NCBI RefSeq assembly: GCF_008312885.1
Contig: NZ_VSSO01000005.1
Location: 1 to 64,000, forward strand
Length of the DNA stretch: 64,000 nucleotides
Direction of reading: 5' to 3'
Source: Lolliginicoccus suaedae
GTDB taxonomy: Bacteria > Actinomycetota > Actinomycetes > Mycobacteriales > Mycobacteriaceae
Numbering within the stretch: the first letter of the stretch is position 1; every line of letters starts with the position of its first letter. The position numbers and the translations under genes are program-made. The notes under the pieces are model-generated. The model worked only from the letters and a program-made list of their open reading frames with translations. It was not told the origin of the DNA and did not search any database. Shown here piece by piece: positions 10,032 through 18,725 of this stretch.

Positions 10032-10952
10032 GTGGGGCACCGCTCGCCAACAACACGATCACCGCTCCCCCCGCGCCACGGCGTCGACGCGGCCTGGGTC
10101 CGGTTCCCCGACCACGCCCCCTGGAAGACCATCGGAGAAGCCCTCGCCGCGACCTACCCCGAGCACCGCGAGCGCTTCCGCCACCGCCTCGCCAGCGCCC
10201 AGATCGTCGATGATCGCGGCGTGCCCGTCGACAGCAGCCAGCCCCTCGAGCGCGGCATGACCCTGTTCTACTACCGCGACCTCCCCGAGGAGGCCCGCGT
10301 CCCCTTCGAGATCGCCGTCCTGCACCAGGACGACCACCTCGTCGTGGCGGACAAGCCGCACTTCCTCGCCACCATGCCGCGCGGGCGCCATGTCACCGAA
10401 TCAGCAACGGTCCGGCTGCGGATCATGCTTGGCCTCCCCCACCTCACCCCGGTGCACCGCCTCGACCGCACCACAGCGGGCGTGCTGCTCCTCGCCACCC
10501 ATCCCGGAGCACGCGCGCCCTACCAGCAGATGTTCGCCCAGCGCCGGATCACCAAGGAATACCTCGCAGTCGCACCCCGCCTCCCGGGAATCGAGCTTCC
10601 GCGCACCGTTCGCAGCCACATCACCAAGCGGCCCGGCGAGCGGCAAGCCACCGAGCAGGCGGGCACGATCAACGCCATCACCCACATCGAGGGGGCCGAA
10701 GCGCTCGGCAACGGCCGCGCCCTCTACCACCTGCGCCCCGAGACCGGCCGCACCCATCAGCTACGGGTCCACCTCAATGCGCTCGGCGCCCCCATCCTCG
10801 GCGACGACCTGTACCCCGCGATCCGCGAGCGCGCCGACGACGACTTCACCGACCCGCTGCAGCTCCTCGCCGCCAGCATCGCGTTCACCGACCCCTTCAC
10901 CAGCCAGCAACGATCATTCCGCAGCGCACGCGTCCTCGAGCACGCCCGCTGA
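10032..10952 (+). CDS. RluA-family RNA pseudouridine synthase
   Basis: 306 residues. It isomerises uridine to pseudouridine in rRNA (or tRNA); the exact site cannot be read from sequence. The signature H-R-L-D-R-T-T-A-G-V-L-L contains the catalytic Asp at about 144, and R-P-E-T-G-R-T-H-Q-L-R-V-H is the second family motif. GTG 10032 is preceded by AAGGAG at seven bases, so I reject the longer open frame from 9894, which would run into the CIRCE elements. It faces the HAD hydrolase gene with only 29 bases between stops. Confidence 0.9.
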   Translation: MGHRSPTTRSPLPPRHGVDAAWVRFPDHAPWKTIGEALAATYPEHRERFRHRLASAQIVDDRGVPVDSSQPLERGMTLFYYRDLPEEARVPFEIAVLHQDDHLVVADKPHFLATMPRGRHVTESATVRLRIMLGLPHLTPVHRLDRTTAGVLLLATHPGARAPYQQMFAQRRITKEYLAVAPRLPGIELPRTVRSHITKRPGERQATEQAGTINAITHIEGAEALGNGRALYHLRPETGRTHQLRVHLNALGAPILGDDLYPAIRERADDDFTDPLQLLAASIAFTDPFTSQQRSFRSARVLEHAR

Positions 10953-10964
10953 CGACATTCCTGG

Positions 10965-10980
10965 CGCGGCACTGGCCGCG
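10965..10980. terminator. Short hairpin between convergent genes
   Basis: CGCGGC, ACTG loop, GCCGCG. The six-bp stem fills the gap between the pseudouridine synthase stop and the HAD hydrolase stop at 10982, so it may serve both. The stem is short and there is no T-run. Confidence 0.4.
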
Positions 10981-10981
10981 A

Positions 10982-11758
10982 TCAGAGGGAGCCCAGCAGC
11001 TCAGGCAGATCGGCCACGGAATCCACTACGTGATCCGGCTTGTCCTTGCTCGCGTCGAGGACGGGCTGGTGGAACTTGCCGGTGCGCACCAGCACGCCCC
11101 GCATGCCCGCGCGCTGGCTGGCGAGCACATCGTTGTTGAGGTCATCGCCGATCATCAGGGTGTGCTTGGGCGCTACGCCGAGCATCCGGGCTGACTTCTC
11201 GAAAGCGCCGGGCGACGGCTTGCCGATCACGGTGATGCGGCTGTTCCCGGCTGCCTCGAGCCCCGGGATGTAGGCGCCGACATCAAGCTTCACCCCCGAG
11301 CTCGTGGCCCAGGTGAGCCCCTGGTGCATCGCGATGGCAGGCACCCCGGCGAGCATCAGCTCGGCCACCCGGCTGAGCGCCTCGTGGCTGAACTCTGGCC
11401 CCGCCCCGCCCAGGATGATCAGGTCCGGCTTCTTGGCCGCCCACGAGACGTCGTCCATGTCGATGAACACATCGCCGTGGTTGAGCACCCAGCATTGCGC
11501 GTCGGGATGGTTCTCCCGCACGTGCTGCGCCGTGAGGTACGCCGCGGTCATGATGTCGTCCGGCTCAGCGGGAATGCCGAGCTTGGTGAGCTTGGCGGCG
11601 ATGAGCTCGCGCGTGAGCGACGTCGTGCTGGTCAGGAACCCGCAGGGGCGGCCGGACTCGCGCACGGCGCGCACCGCATCGGCAGCGCCCTCGATGGCCT
11701 GCCAGGAGGTCACGAGCACCCCGTCGATATCGAACAAAACGCCCTCAACGCGAGCCAT
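10982..11758 (-). CDS. HAD-IIA family (NagD-like) sugar-phosphate phosphatase
   Basis: 258 residues. Motif I D-I-D-G-V-L is at about residues 9-14. The IIA cap follows with T-S-T-T-S-L, then G-K-P-S-P with the conserved Lys, and finally G-D-D-L-N-N-D with the metal-binding acids. Such enzymes hydrolyse small phosphate esters in the cytoplasm; the substrate here is not predictable. ATG 11758 is used because the family motif begins a few residues later. Divergent from moeA with 131 bases between starts; convergent with the pseudouridine synthase. Confidence 0.88.
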   Translation of the reverse strand: MARVEGVLFDIDGVLVTSWQAIEGAADAVRAVRESGRPCGFLTSTTSLTRELIAAKLTKLGIPAEPDDIMTAAYLTAQHVRENHPDAQCWVLNHGDVFIDMDDVSWAAKKPDLIILGGAGPEFSHEALSRVAELMLAGVPAIAMHQGLTWATSSGVKLDVGAYIPGLEAAGNSRITVIGKPSPGAFEKSARMLGVAPKHTLMIGDDLNNDVLASQRAGMRGVLVRTGKFHQPVLDASKDKPDHVVDSVADLPELLGSL

Positions 11759-11889
11759 GACTCCGACACTACTCACGACGGCCCCGGGCGGCGCAACAAG
11801 GAGCCGGAATTGCCGTCGGGAATGACCACTAACGGCACGAATCGACCCACCTGCTGCCACCCAGCGCCACGGCACCGCACAATAGGGGG

Positions 11890-13092
11890 ATGCGCTCGGT
11901 CACTGAACATGCGGCTGCCATCGCCGCGCTCGTCCCAGCACGCCCCGAGAAGGAAGCCACCCTCGCAGCGGCGCACCGGAGCGTGCTCGCTCGTGATGTG
12001 ATCGCCCCGCGATCGCTCCCCGGCTTCGACAACTCAGCGATGGACGGCTACGCGGTGCGCGCCGCCGACATCGCGGGCGCGAGCGAGGCAAGCCCGATAG
12101 CGCTGCCGGTGGCGGAGGACATCCCCGCTGGCCGCACCGACATCCCTGAGCATCACGAGGGCACGGCGCACCGGATCATGACGGGTGCCCCGCTGCCGCC
12201 CGGCGCGGACTCCGTCATCCCGGTCGAGCGGACCGACGGCGGCACGACGACAGTGCGGATCACCGCGTCCACCGAGCCCGGCCAGCACATCCGGCGCAAC
12301 GGCGAGGACATCACCAAGGGCGAGATCGCGCTCGAGCGAGGCAGCACGCTGGGCGCCCCCCAGCTCGGCCTGCTCGCCGCCCTCGGCTACGCGACCGTGC
12401 CAGTGATCCCGCCGATCCGGGTGATGGTGCTCTCCACGGGAAGCGAGCTCGTCGCGCCCGGGCAGGCATTGCGCCCCGGCGAGATCTACGAGTCCAACAG
12501 CATCATGCTGGCCGCAGCGGCGCGGGAAGCCGGCGCGGTGGCCGCGCAGCTCCGCTTCGTCAGCGATGACACCGACGAATTCCTCGCCACGCTGCGCGCC
12601 CATGCCCACGACGCGGACGTCTTCCTCACGTCCGGGGGCGTAAGCGCCGGGGCGTACGAGGTGGTCAAGGACTCCCTCGCCGACCGCGGCGTGGAGTTCG
12701 TGAAGGTGGCGATGCAACCGGGCATGCCGCAGGGCAGCGGTACCTTCGAGGGCACCCCGATCATCACGCTGCCCGGCAATCCGGTGAGCGCGCTGATCTC
12801 GTTCGAGGTGTTCGTGCGGCCCGCGCTGCGCGCCGCGATGGGCTACGCCCGCACCAGCCGCGAAGTCGTCTCCGCGACCCTCGCCGAGGACATCCGCTCG
12901 CCTCGCGGCAAGCGGCAGTTCCGGCGCGGCCTGCTGGATCGGGCGACTGGAACGGTGCGCACCATCGGCCCGCCCGCATCGCACTTCCTGCGGTGGCTGG
13001 CATCCTCCGATTGCCTGGTGGACATCCCGGCCGATACCGAGCGGATCCCCGCGGGCGAGGCGGTGGATGTGTGGGACCTGTCGCGGCCGTGA
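11890..13092 (+). CDS. moeA: Molybdopterin molybdotransferase MoeA
   Basis: 400 residues. It inserts molybdate into adenylylated molybdopterin to make the molybdenum cofactor. The N-terminal signature F-D-N-S-A-M-D-G-Y-A-V-R is clear. The MoCF-binding domain has S-T-G-S-E-L, then T-S-G-G-V-S-A-G, and L-P-G-N-P-V-S-A-L near 300. Length is normal. No other cofactor genes are adjacent; its neighbours psd and pssA match the moeA2-psd-pssA order I recall from mycobacteria, so moeA2 is the likely orthologue. The start has a G-run directly before it and no well-spaced ribosome site. Confidence 0.95.
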   Translation: MRSVTEHAAAIAALVPARPEKEATLAAAHRSVLARDVIAPRSLPGFDNSAMDGYAVRAADIAGASEASPIALPVAEDIPAGRTDIPEHHEGTAHRIMTGAPLPPGADSVIPVERTDGGTTTVRITASTEPGQHIRRNGEDITKGEIALERGSTLGAPQLGLLAALGYATVPVIPPIRVMVLSTGSELVAPGQALRPGEIYESNSIMLAAAAREAGAVAAQLRFVSDDTDEFLATLRAHAHDADVFLTSGGVSAGAYEVVKDSLADRGVEFVKVAMQPGMPQGSGTFEGTPIITLPGNPVSALISFEVFVRPALRAAMGYARTSREVVSATLAEDIRSPRGKRQFRRGLLDRATGTVRTIGPPASHFLRWLASSDCLVDIPADTERIPAGEAVDVWDLSRP

Positions 13093-13224
13093 ACCAGGCG
13101 CTCCCGGACATTCCTGACCGCCGCCGATCGCGCCACCCCGTGCCGTAGGCTTGTGCGGAGCACGCCAGCGCGACATCCTGCTCGCGCATCATGGCACCGA
13201 CGAACGAGATGAGGTCGACCCGAA

Positions 13225-13938
13225 GTGGCCCGCAAACCCGCTCCGCCCGGGCAAGCCCCCCGCAATCCTGTCGCCCACGCGCTCGGCCTCGTGCGCGATG
13301 CCGTTCCCCCGGTGCATCCGGCGGGCATCCCGTTCATCGCGGTGCCGCTCGCGGTGGCCGCCGCCGGGCACCGGTCGCGGCTAGCTCGCCGCACGGGCAT
13401 CGGCCTGGCCCTCGCGTGCGCCACGTTCTTCCGGAACCCGAAGCGCGTGCCGCCCACGCGCAGCGGCGTGGTTGTCTCCCCCGCCGATGGCGAGGTGACG
13501 ATCGTCGATTCCGCGGTACCACCGGCCGAGCTCTCCCTCGGGGATGCACCGGTGCCCAGGGTCAGCGTGTTCCTGTCGATCCTGGACGTGCACGTGCAGC
13601 GCAGCCCCGTGGCGGGGCAGGTGGTGCAGGTGATCCACCGGCCAGGATCATTCCTCTCCGCGGATCTCGATGAGGCGAGCGAGTCGAACGAGCGCAGCAG
13701 CATGGAGCTGCGGACCGTCGATGGCAAGCGGGTCGTGGTCGTCCAGATCGCTGGCCTCGTGGCGCGGCGCATCGTCTGCGATGCCCGGGCCGGCGACGTC
13801 CTTCCCCTCGGCGAGACCTACGGCCTCATCAGGTTCGGCTCACGGGTGGATACCTACCTCCCCGAGGGCAGCCGCATCCTCGTCGAGCGCGGCCAGCGCG
13901 TGATCGGCGCGGAAACGGTAATCGCGGAACTAGCGTGA
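13225..13938 (+). CDS. psd: Phosphatidylserine decarboxylase proenzyme
   Basis: 237 residues. Converts phosphatidylserine to phosphatidylethanolamine at the membrane. It is the short, single-domain type. The self-cleavage site is G-S at 205-206 in R-F-G-S-R-V-D, which generates the pyruvoyl group on the small C-terminal subunit. [11 protein letters not shown] carries the conserved His residues. A hydrophobic N-terminal part (about 35-70) would attach it to the membrane. GTG start with GAGG ten bases upstream. The gene for the preceding enzyme, pssA, follows after 34 bases, so the two steps are co-transcribed. Confidence 0.95.
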   Translation: MARKPAPPGQAPRNPVAHALGLVRDAVPPVHPAGIPFIAVPLAVAAAGHRSRLARRTGIGLALACATFFRNPKRVPPTRSGVVVSPADGEVTIVDSAVPPAELSLGDAPVPRVSVFLSILDVHVQRSPVAGQVVQVIHRPGSFLSADLDEASESNERSSMELRTVDGKRVVVVQIAGLVARRIVCDARAGDVLPLGETYGLIRFGSRVDTYLPEGSRILVERGQRVIGAETVIAELA

Positions 13939-13972
13939 GCCGAGGCCACGCCACTGTCGAGTGAGGTGTCAA

Positions 13973-14932
13973 TTGAGCGACGGACAACCAAGGGATCACT
14001 CACGGCAGATGCGCGCGCGCCCGGACCATGCCCGCGAGCACACGACGAGCGAGCAATCACCGCCGATTCGCAGCGCTAGCATCCGGCTGCTGCCGAGCGC
14101 GGTCACCATCCTCGCGCTGTGCGCGGGGCTCTCCGCGGTCAGGTTCGCGCTCGAGGGCAGGGGCGACCTAGCCATCGCGGCGATCGGTGCGGCCGCGATC
14201 CTCGATGGCGTGGACGGGCGCATCGCGCGCCTGCTCGATGCCACCACCAAGATCGGTGCCGAGCTCGATTCCCTCTCGGACGCGATCAACTTTGGCGTCG
14301 CGCCCGCGCTCGTCATCTATGTGACCCTGCTGCATGGCAACAGTGGCGGCTGGATCATCGCGCTGGTCTACGTCGTCTCGATCGTGCTGCGGCTGGCCCG
14401 GTTCAACGTGCTCACCGATGACGAGGATGCCCCGGCCTACCGGAAGGACTTCTTCGTCGGCGTGCCCTCCCCCGCCGGGGCGCTCGTTGCCATCGCCCCC
14501 CTCGCCGCGTTCCAGTACTGGGGCGAGGGCTGGTGGACGTCGTTCATCTTCGTCGCGGCCTGGATGATCGGTGCCGCGGCGCTGATCGTCAGCCGGGTCC
14601 CGACGCTCGCGATGAAGCAAGTGTCGGTGCCACCGCGCATCGCCGCGCTGCTGCTGATCCTCGTCGCGCTGATCGCCGCTGGGCTCATCACCTATCCGTA
14701 CGTGGTGCTGGTGCTCATGGTGCTGCTCTACCTCGCGCACATCCCGTATGCCATCCGTACCAAGCGCTGGGTGGCGGCACGGCCCGAGACGTGGGACATC
14801 CCCCCGGCGGAGCGACGCGCGATCCGTCGCTCGAGCGCGCAGCGCCGCTCGCTGACCCGGCTGGGCCTGCGCCGGTCCAAGCCTCGCGGTCGGCTGTCGC
14901 GCGTCGCGGGGCGCGCCCGGCCCCGCCGGTGA
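13973..14932 (+). CDS. pssA: CDP-diacylglycerol-serine O-phosphatidyltransferase
   Basis: About 319 residues, a polytopic membrane enzyme. It condenses CDP-diacylglycerol with serine to phosphatidylserine, which Psd then decarboxylates. The CDP-alcohol phosphotransferase motif D-G-x2-A-R-x8-G-x3-D-x3-D is seen starting at about residue 78 (D-G-R-I-A-R ... G-A-E-L-D-S-L-S-D). About eight hydrophobic segments follow. The C-terminal 60 residues are very basic, probably cytoplasmic. I propose TTG 13973, preceded by GAGGTG; GTG 13961 would place that ribosome site inside the gene. A start further in is possible, since the first 35 residues are not conserved. Confidence 0.92.
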   Translation: MSDGQPRDHSRQMRARPDHAREHTTSEQSPPIRSASIRLLPSAVTILALCAGLSAVRFALEGRGDLAIAAIGAAAILDGVDGRIARLLDATTKIGAELDSLSDAINFGVAPALVIYVTLLHGNSGGWIIALVYVVSIVLRLARFNVLTDDEDAPAYRKDFFVGVPSPAGALVAIAPLAAFQYWGEGWWTSFIFVAAWMIGAAALIVSRVPTLAMKQVSVPPRIAALLLILVALIAAGLITYPYVVLVLMVLLYLAHIPYAIRTKRWVAARPETWDIPPAERRAIRRSSAQRRSLTRLGLRRSKPRGRLSRVAGRARPRR

Positions 14933-14976
14933 CCGCACCACCGCGCATCCGCGGGCGCCGAGGCGCATCGAGCGTC

Positions 14977-14982
14977 TAGGCT
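14977..14982 (+). promoter_or_regulatory. Candidate -10 box for leaderless AAA ATPase mRNA
   Basis: TAGGCT fits the actinobacterial TANNNT -10 pattern and lies seven bases before GTG 14990, the geometry of leaderless transcripts in Mycobacteriales. No ribosome-binding sequence precedes the start. Confidence 0.45.
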
Positions 14983-14989
14983 CGTGCAC

Positions 14990-17281
14990 GTGAATCCCGC
15001 CAACGACACGGCCCACGTGACCCTGACGGCCCGCCTCTCCACCGCCCACATGGATTCGCGCCGGGGCGTGGTGCGGGTCCATGCCGAGGTGCTCTCCGCG
15101 CTGGACCTCCGCGAGTGGGACGCGATCGAGATCTATGGCACCCGCAGCACCGCGGCCGTGGTGGCGCGCGCGCCGCAGGGTTCCGCGCCCCGGGTGGCGC
15201 TGCTCGACGATGTGACCCTCTCCAATGCGGGGATCCGCGAGGATGCCACGGTGGTGGTGCGGCCCGTCGCGGTGCAGGGCGCGCGCCGGATCGTGGTGAG
15301 CGGCTCCTCCCTGGCCATGACCTCGTTGACGCCGAACACATTGCGCCAGGCATTGCTCGGCAAGGTCGTCACTGTCGGCGATACGGTGTCCCTGCTGCCG
15401 CGCGACCTCGGACCAGGCACGAGCACCTCTGACGCCACGCAGGCCCTGCGGCGCGCCGTGGGCATCACCTGGACTTCCGAGCTGCTGACCGTCGTGGAGA
15501 CCGAGCCGCGCGGAGCGGTGAGCGTGCAGCCCAATACTGCGATGGCCTGGCCAGGATCGTCGACGGACAATCCGGGGCGCGGGCAGGATCCGCTGATCAC
15601 CAGTAGCCGGAGCCGGACAGGGGACGGAAGCGGGGGCACGACGGCGACCGCTGCCCGAGCGACGCCAGCTCCCCGCGGCAGCGCTGGACCCTCCGCGCGG
15701 CCCACGCAGGTAGCTGCGGAGGCACCGGTGCCGGTGGGCGAACTGGTGGGTGTCGCCGATCAGGTAGCCAAGCTCACCGATTGGCTGAGCCTTGCTCTCG
15801 ATGAGCCGGAGCTGCTCACTTCCCTCGGTGCATCGCCGCGGCTCGGCATCGTCATTACTGGCCCGGCGGGCACCGGCAAGGCCACCCTGGTGCGCTCGGT
15901 GTGCGCGGACCGCAACGTGATCGAGCTCGACGGCCCCGGAACCGGCGCGCTCGAGTCCGGCAGCCGCGCCGAGACGGTGTCGCAGGCCATCGATGCCGCG
16001 CGCGGCGGTGGAGTACTGCTCATCACCGAGATCGATGCGCTGCTGCCACGCGACCCCGAGCCCGTATCCAGCCTGATCCTGAGCAGGCTGCGCCGCGCCA
16101 TCGCCAACGATCAAGTGGTGCTCGTGGCAACGACGGCGCACCCGGACCTCACCGATCCACGACTACGCGCGCCCGACCTGTGCGACCGCGAGCTGACCAT
16201 CGCGCTGCCGGGCGGAGCCATCCGCCGCGCCCTGCTCGACCACCTGCTGCGGGACGTGCCGACCACCGATCTCGACCTCGAGGTGATCGCGCTGCGCACC
16301 CCGGGGTTCGTCGCGGCAGACCTGATGGCGCTGCGGCGCGAGTCCGCGCTGCGTGCCGCGTCGCGCGCGTCGAGGGAGGGCGCTCCCGCCGTGATCAAGC
16401 AGGAGGACCTGCTCGGCGCGCTCGAGGTCATCAGGCCCCTGTCGCGGTCGGGGACCGAGGAGATCTCGATGGGCGGCATCACGCTCGAGGACGTCGGTGA
16501 CATGGTCGAGACCAAGCAGGCGCTCACCGAGTCGGTGCTGTGGCCGCTGCGGCACCCCGACACGTTCGCGCGCCTCGGCGTGCAGCCCCCGCGCGGCGTG
16601 CTGCTCTACGGGCCGCCCGGCTGCGGCAAGACCTTCGTGGTGCGGGCGCTCGCGAGCTCCGGGCAACTGAGCGTGCACACCGTCAAGGGCTCCGAGCTGA
16701 TGGACAAATGGGTGGGATCCTCGGAGAAGGCCGTGCGCGACCTGTTCCAGCGGGCACGCAACACAGCGCCCTCGTTGATCTTCATCGATGAGATCGATGC
16801 GATGGTGCCCCGGCGCGGGCAGAGCACCGATTCTGGGGTCAGCGACAAGGTCGTGGCGGCGCTGCTCACCGAGCTCGACGGTGCCGAGCCCCTTCGCGAT
16901 GTGATCGTGCTCGGCGCCACCAACAGGCCGGAGCTGATCGACCCCGCTATCCTGCGCCCGGGCCGGCTGGAGCGGCTCGTGTTCGTCCCGCCGCCGGACG
17001 CCGAGGCCCGCACCGCGATCCTGCGCGCGGCGGGCGCGGCGATCCCGCTCGCCGAGGACGTGCGGCTCGACGAGCTCGCTGATCAGCTCGATGGGTACTC
17101 GGCAGCGGACTGCGCCGCGCTGCTGCGCGAGGCCGCTCTCGCCGCTATGCGCCGCTCGGTGGAGGCGACGGTCGTGACTGCCGAGGATGTGGAATCCGCG
17201 CGAAAGGCCGTGCGGCCATCTCTGGACCCTGATCAAGTGGCCTCGCTGAAGGCATTCGCTGACCGGCGGGCGGCCGACTGA
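14990..17281 (+). CDS. CDC48-like AAA ATPase with two AAA modules
   Basis: About 763 residues: an N-terminal Cdc48-N-like double-psi barrel region (1-180), a Gly/Ser/Thr-rich linker (about 190-245), AAA module D1 (about 255-480) and D2 (about 500-750). D2 is canonical: G-P-P-G-C-G-K-T near 540 and I-F-I-D-E-I-D. D1 is degenerate: G-P-A-G-T-G-K-A and I-T-E-I-D-A-L in place of the usual GKT and DEID. So D2 probably does the hydrolysis and D1 is structural. The likely role is ATP-driven protein unfolding in the cytoplasm; substrates are unknown. It matches the Rv0435c position next to pssA and psd. GTG 14990 is favoured over GTG 14984 because of the -10 box spacing. Confidence 0.9.
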   Translation: MNPANDTAHVTLTARLSTAHMDSRRGVVRVHAEVLSALDLREWDAIEIYGTRSTAAVVARAPQGSAPRVALLDDVTLSNAGIREDATVVVRPVAVQGARRIVVSGSSLAMTSLTPNTLRQALLGKVVTVGDTVSLLPRDLGPGTSTSDATQALRRAVGITWTSELLTVVETEPRGAVSVQPNTAMAWPGSSTDNPGRGQDPLITSSRSRTGDGSGGTTATAARATPAPRGSAGPSARPTQVAAEAPVPVGELVGVADQVAKLTDWLSLALDEPELLTSLGASPRLGIVITGPAGTGKATLVRSVCADRNVIELDGPGTGALESGSRAETVSQAIDAARGGGVLLITEIDALLPRDPEPVSSLILSRLRRAIANDQVVLVATTAHPDLTDPRLRAPDLCDRELTIALPGGAIRRALLDHLLRDVPTTDLDLEVIALRTPGFVAADLMALRRESALRAASRASREGAPAVIKQEDLLGALEVIRPLSRSGTEEISMGGITLEDVGDMVETKQALTESVLWPLRHPDTFARLGVQPPRGVLLYGPPGCGKTFVVRALASSGQLSVHTVKGSELMDKWVGSSEKAVRDLFQRARNTAPSLIFIDEIDAMVPRRGQSTDSGVSDKVVAALLTELDGAEPLRDVIVLGATNRPELIDPAILRPGRLERLVFVPPPDAEARTAILRAAGAAIPLAEDVRLDELADQLDGYSAADCAALLREAALAAMRRSVEATVVTAEDVESARKAVRPSLDPDQVASLKAFADRRAAD

Positions 17282-17286
17282 TCTCC

Positions 17287-18702
17287 ATGATGACGATCTC
17301 GACATCGACGGCCCGTCCCCGTCTCGAGCTGCTGCTCGCCACCATGATCGGGTTCCTCGCGCCCGCGGCAGCCACCGCGGTGCTCGTGGGCGCGCTGCCC
17401 ATGACGCTCGATGCCCGCGAGTACGCGCGCGCGGGCGGGGCGCTCGCGGTCGGGGAACCGATCGCTCTCGCATGCTCCGTGCTCGCGGCGGTGTGGGCGG
17501 CCGCGCGGCTGGGCAGGTCCTCGCGCGCCTGGCTCATCGCAGGTGGATCACTGCTGGCATGCATGGTGGTGCTGCGGTTCTTCCACGCCGACGGCTACAG
17601 CGCTCCCCTGGGCGTGGAGGCCTACCTGGGCCTGCGCGTCGCCTCGGCCATCCTGGCCGGGGTGGTGATCGGCGCGGTGCTCTCGCGCTCGTGGTCGTTC
17701 CGCAGCGCTGCCCCCGCGCTGGCCGCGGCCGCCGGGGTGCTTGGCCCGGTCCTGTTGTCCGGCTTCATCTCCGGGGCCGCGTCGGGCATCTACCTCAATG
17801 GCCGGTTGCTCGCGGCAGGCACGGTAGGGACGTCCGCGACGTGGATGCTGCTGGTGCTGGGCCTCGCGGCCCTCACGGCAGGGGTGATCCTCGATTCGCC
17901 CCTCCCGGCAGGGGCGAGCCACGTGCTCGCGGCGCCACGGTTGCGCGAGCTCCTGATGCTCGCGGCCGGGCTCGGTGCCGCGCACATCGCCGCGATCGCC
18001 CTGGTCGCTGAGTCCTCGCGGGGCTGGCCAATGCTGGCGAGGTTCAGCATGGCGACGGCGGCGATCGCGGTCCTGATGGTGGCGCATTGGCTAGTGGCGC
18101 TGCGCCTCGCGCTCACCATCAGCCCGTGGGCGGGCACCGCACTGCTGGTGATGGTGGCATTCACCGCCGCGGCGGCACCGGTGATCGGCCACGTCCCGCG
18201 CATCGCCGTCGCGTGGGCGACTCCGGTGACGCTCCTGCTGCTCGCGAGCCTCGCGCTCGGCGCGGTGCTGCGGCACAGCAGCTATCACGTCCTTAACGGC
18301 TTGCTGATCCTCGCTGCGGTGCCGGTCATCGGTGTCATCGCCGGAGGATCGGGCGCGATCATCGCGGGACAGTTGATGCTGATCGCTCTAGGGACGGGCA
18401 TCGCCCTTGGCTCGGCGCTGCCCGGGGCCGGCCCGTCCGGGATCGCCCTGGCGGTTCTCTCGCCCTTGATGTCGCTGACGATCATTGCCCTGGTATCGCA
18501 GCCGTTGTTCCAGGGGGCGATCCCCTCGGCCACGGTGCGTGCTGCTTCCGAGCTGCCCGCGCTCTGGTTCCAGGTGATCCCGGCCAGCAGTGGCAGCATC
18601 ATCGCGGTGAGCGTGGTGGGGCTCTGTGGCGCCGGGATCCTCGGCATCGCCTATGGCACCCTCCGATGGACCGGCGCGAAGCGCAGCGACCCCCTAGACT
18701 AG
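17287..18702 (+). CDS. Polytopic membrane protein of unknown function
   Basis: 471 residues with about 12-13 hydrophobic segments spread over the whole length, short loops, few charges in the membrane parts and a short basic C-terminal tail. The layout resembles an MFS-type carrier, but I see no transporter motif I can name. It begins five bases after the AAA ATPase stop, so it is probably co-transcribed with it, and ends 24 bases before mrpA. Codon use and GC match the neighbours. Function unassigned. Confidence 0.75.
   Translation: MMTISTSTARPRLELLLATMIGFLAPAAATAVLVGALPMTLDAREYARAGGALAVGEPIALACSVLAAVWAAARLGRSSRAWLIAGGSLLACMVVLRFFHADGYSAPLGVEAYLGLRVASAILAGVVIGAVLSRSWSFRSAAPALAAAAGVLGPVLLSGFISGAASGIYLNGRLLAAGTVGTSATWMLLVLGLAALTAGVILDSPLPAGASHVLAAPRLRELLMLAAGLGAAHIAAIALVAESSRGWPMLARFSMATAAIAVLMVAHWLVALRLALTISPWAGTALLVMVAFTAAAAPVIGHVPRIAVAWATPVTLLLLASLALGAVLRHSSYHVLNGLLILAAVPVIGVIAGGSGAIIAGQLMLIALGTGIALGSALPGAGPSGIALAVLSPLMSLTIIALVSQPLFQGAIPSATVRAASELPALWFQVIPASSGSIIAVSVVGLCGAGILGIAYGTLRWTGAKRSDPLD
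18695..18700 (+). promoter_or_regulatory. Possible -10 box of the mrp operon
   Basis: TAGACT overlaps the stop codon of the preceding membrane-protein gene. Transcription from about 18707 would leave a leader near 20 bases carrying an AGGG ribosome site before ATG 18726. No clear -35 hexamer is visible. Confidence 0.3.
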
Positions 18703-18725
18703 CCAGGTATCCGCCCAGGGCCCTC

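Noticed and set aside
14168..16141. 657-codon minus-strand frame across pssA and the AAA ATPase
   Set aside because: Composition is Arg/His/Gly-rich shadow coding, and it spans two well-supported genes on the other strand.
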